Assembly: GCA_002413305.1 (NCBI GenBank)
Contig: DHWS01000044.1
Location: 3,075 to 8,196 of the forward strand
DNA from: Actinobacteria bacterium UBA5176
GTDB taxonomy: Bacteria > Actinomycetota > UBA4738
Direction: 5' to 3'
Length of the DNA: 5,122 bases
Position 1 is the stretch's first letter; each line of letters starts with the position of its first letter. This document shows positions 4,803-5,122 of the stretch, one piece after another. The notes under the pieces were generated by a model that was given only the letters and a program-made list of their open reading frames with translations, did no database searches and was not told the DNA's origin. A program made the position numbers and the translations under genes.

Positions 4803-5122
4803 ATGTCGCACACCGCAGCAGGTCCGCTCGCCCAGGCCGGGTCGCCTGTGAGTGACGGTGACAGCCTGGGGACTGCCGTCCGGCTGGAGGACGTGCGGAA
4901 GCGCTTCGGTGACGTCACCGCGGTCGACGGGGTGACCCTGGACGTCCGCAAGGGCGAGTTCTTCTCGATGCTCGGTCCGTCGGGCTCCGGCAAGACCACC
5001 TGCCTGCGGATGATCGCCGGCTTCGAGCTGCCCACCGAAGGTAAGGTCCTGCTCGACGGGCGCGACGTGACGTCGCTGGCGCCGTACGAGCGCGACGTGA
5101 ACACGGTCTTCCAGGACTACGC
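4803..5122 (+). CDS. PotA-like ABC transporter ATP-binding protein, N-terminal part, 3' end cut by window edge
   Basis: This is the cytoplasmic ATPase subunit of an importer; the first 106 residues are visible. After a variable 24-residue N-terminus, the ABC domain begins at AVRLEDVRKRFGDVTAVDGV (25-44), with F35 as the A-loop aromatic. Walker A is GPSGSGKTT (58-66) and is intact. The Q-loop is reached at the edge in RDVNTVFQDY (97-106, Q104). The RDVNTVFQ-YA form is characteristic of PotA and related polyamine/iron/sulfate-type (CUT1-like) ATPases, which fits the PotD-like binding protein upstream. Signature motif, Walker B, H-loop and any TOBE domain lie beyond the edge, as would the two permease genes normally found with it. 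The frame continues without interruption to base 5122. ABC ATPase identity is certain; polyamine specificity is inferred. Confidence 0.93.
   Translation, partial: MSHTAAGPLAQAGSPVSDGDSLGTAVRLEDVRKRFGDVTAVDGVTLDVRKGEFFSMLGPSGSGKTTCLRMIAGFELPTEGKVLLDGRDVTSLAPYERDVNTVFQDY

Overview
The window is GC-rich, and its genes use G or C at most third codon positions. It reads like a chromosomal piece of a high-GC bacterium, most probably an actinomycete-type lineage (Actinomycetota). That placement is inferred from base composition, the actinobacterial flavour of the solute-binding lipoprotein, and weak or absent Shine-Dalgarno sites before several starts. There is no rRNA, tRNA, CRISPR array, insertion sequence or phage signal. 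About 90% of the window is coding.

Layout. (1) Positions 1-516, plus strand: the 3' half of ispH, the last enzyme of the MEP isoprenoid pathway, cut by the left edge. (2) Positions 538-2992, minus strand: a tightly coupled two-gene operon. The first gene encodes a 420-aa membrane protein built from two MgtE/SLC41-type cation-transporter domains. The second encodes a cytoplasmic protein built from two PhoU + TrkA-C (RCK_C) units. The two genes overlap by 8 bases. ispH and this operon converge, and their stop codons sit in opposite arms of one perfect inverted repeat, a likely shared bidirectional terminator. (3) Positions 2993-3179: a divergent intergenic region with a plausible promoter for the minus-strand operon and a cluster of TTCG/CGAA dyads in front of the plus-strand gene. 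(4) Positions 3180-4364, plus strand: a PotD-like (polyamine-family) extracellular solute-binding lipoprotein. (5) Positions 4377-4658: a small cysteine-free protein resembling the HesB/IscA fold, 12 bases downstream. (6) Positions 4659-4802: an intergenic region with a GC-rich hairpin and a possible promoter. (7) From 4803 past the right edge: the N-terminal part of a PotA-like ABC ATPase.

How the genes fit together. The minus-strand pair is best read as a divalent-cation channel or transporter plus its cytoplasmic ligand-sensing regulator, both internally duplicated. The plus-strand genes are the binding-protein and ATPase parts of a polyamine-type ABC importer. Its permease genes would be expected beyond the right edge. 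The small HesB-like protein lies inside this importer locus for no obvious reason. ispH is an unrelated housekeeping neighbour. Nothing here amounts to a clearly new system. The points most worth a second look are the matched internal duplication of transporter and regulator, the cysteine-free HesB-like protein inside the importer locus, and the stop-codon-sharing palindrome.
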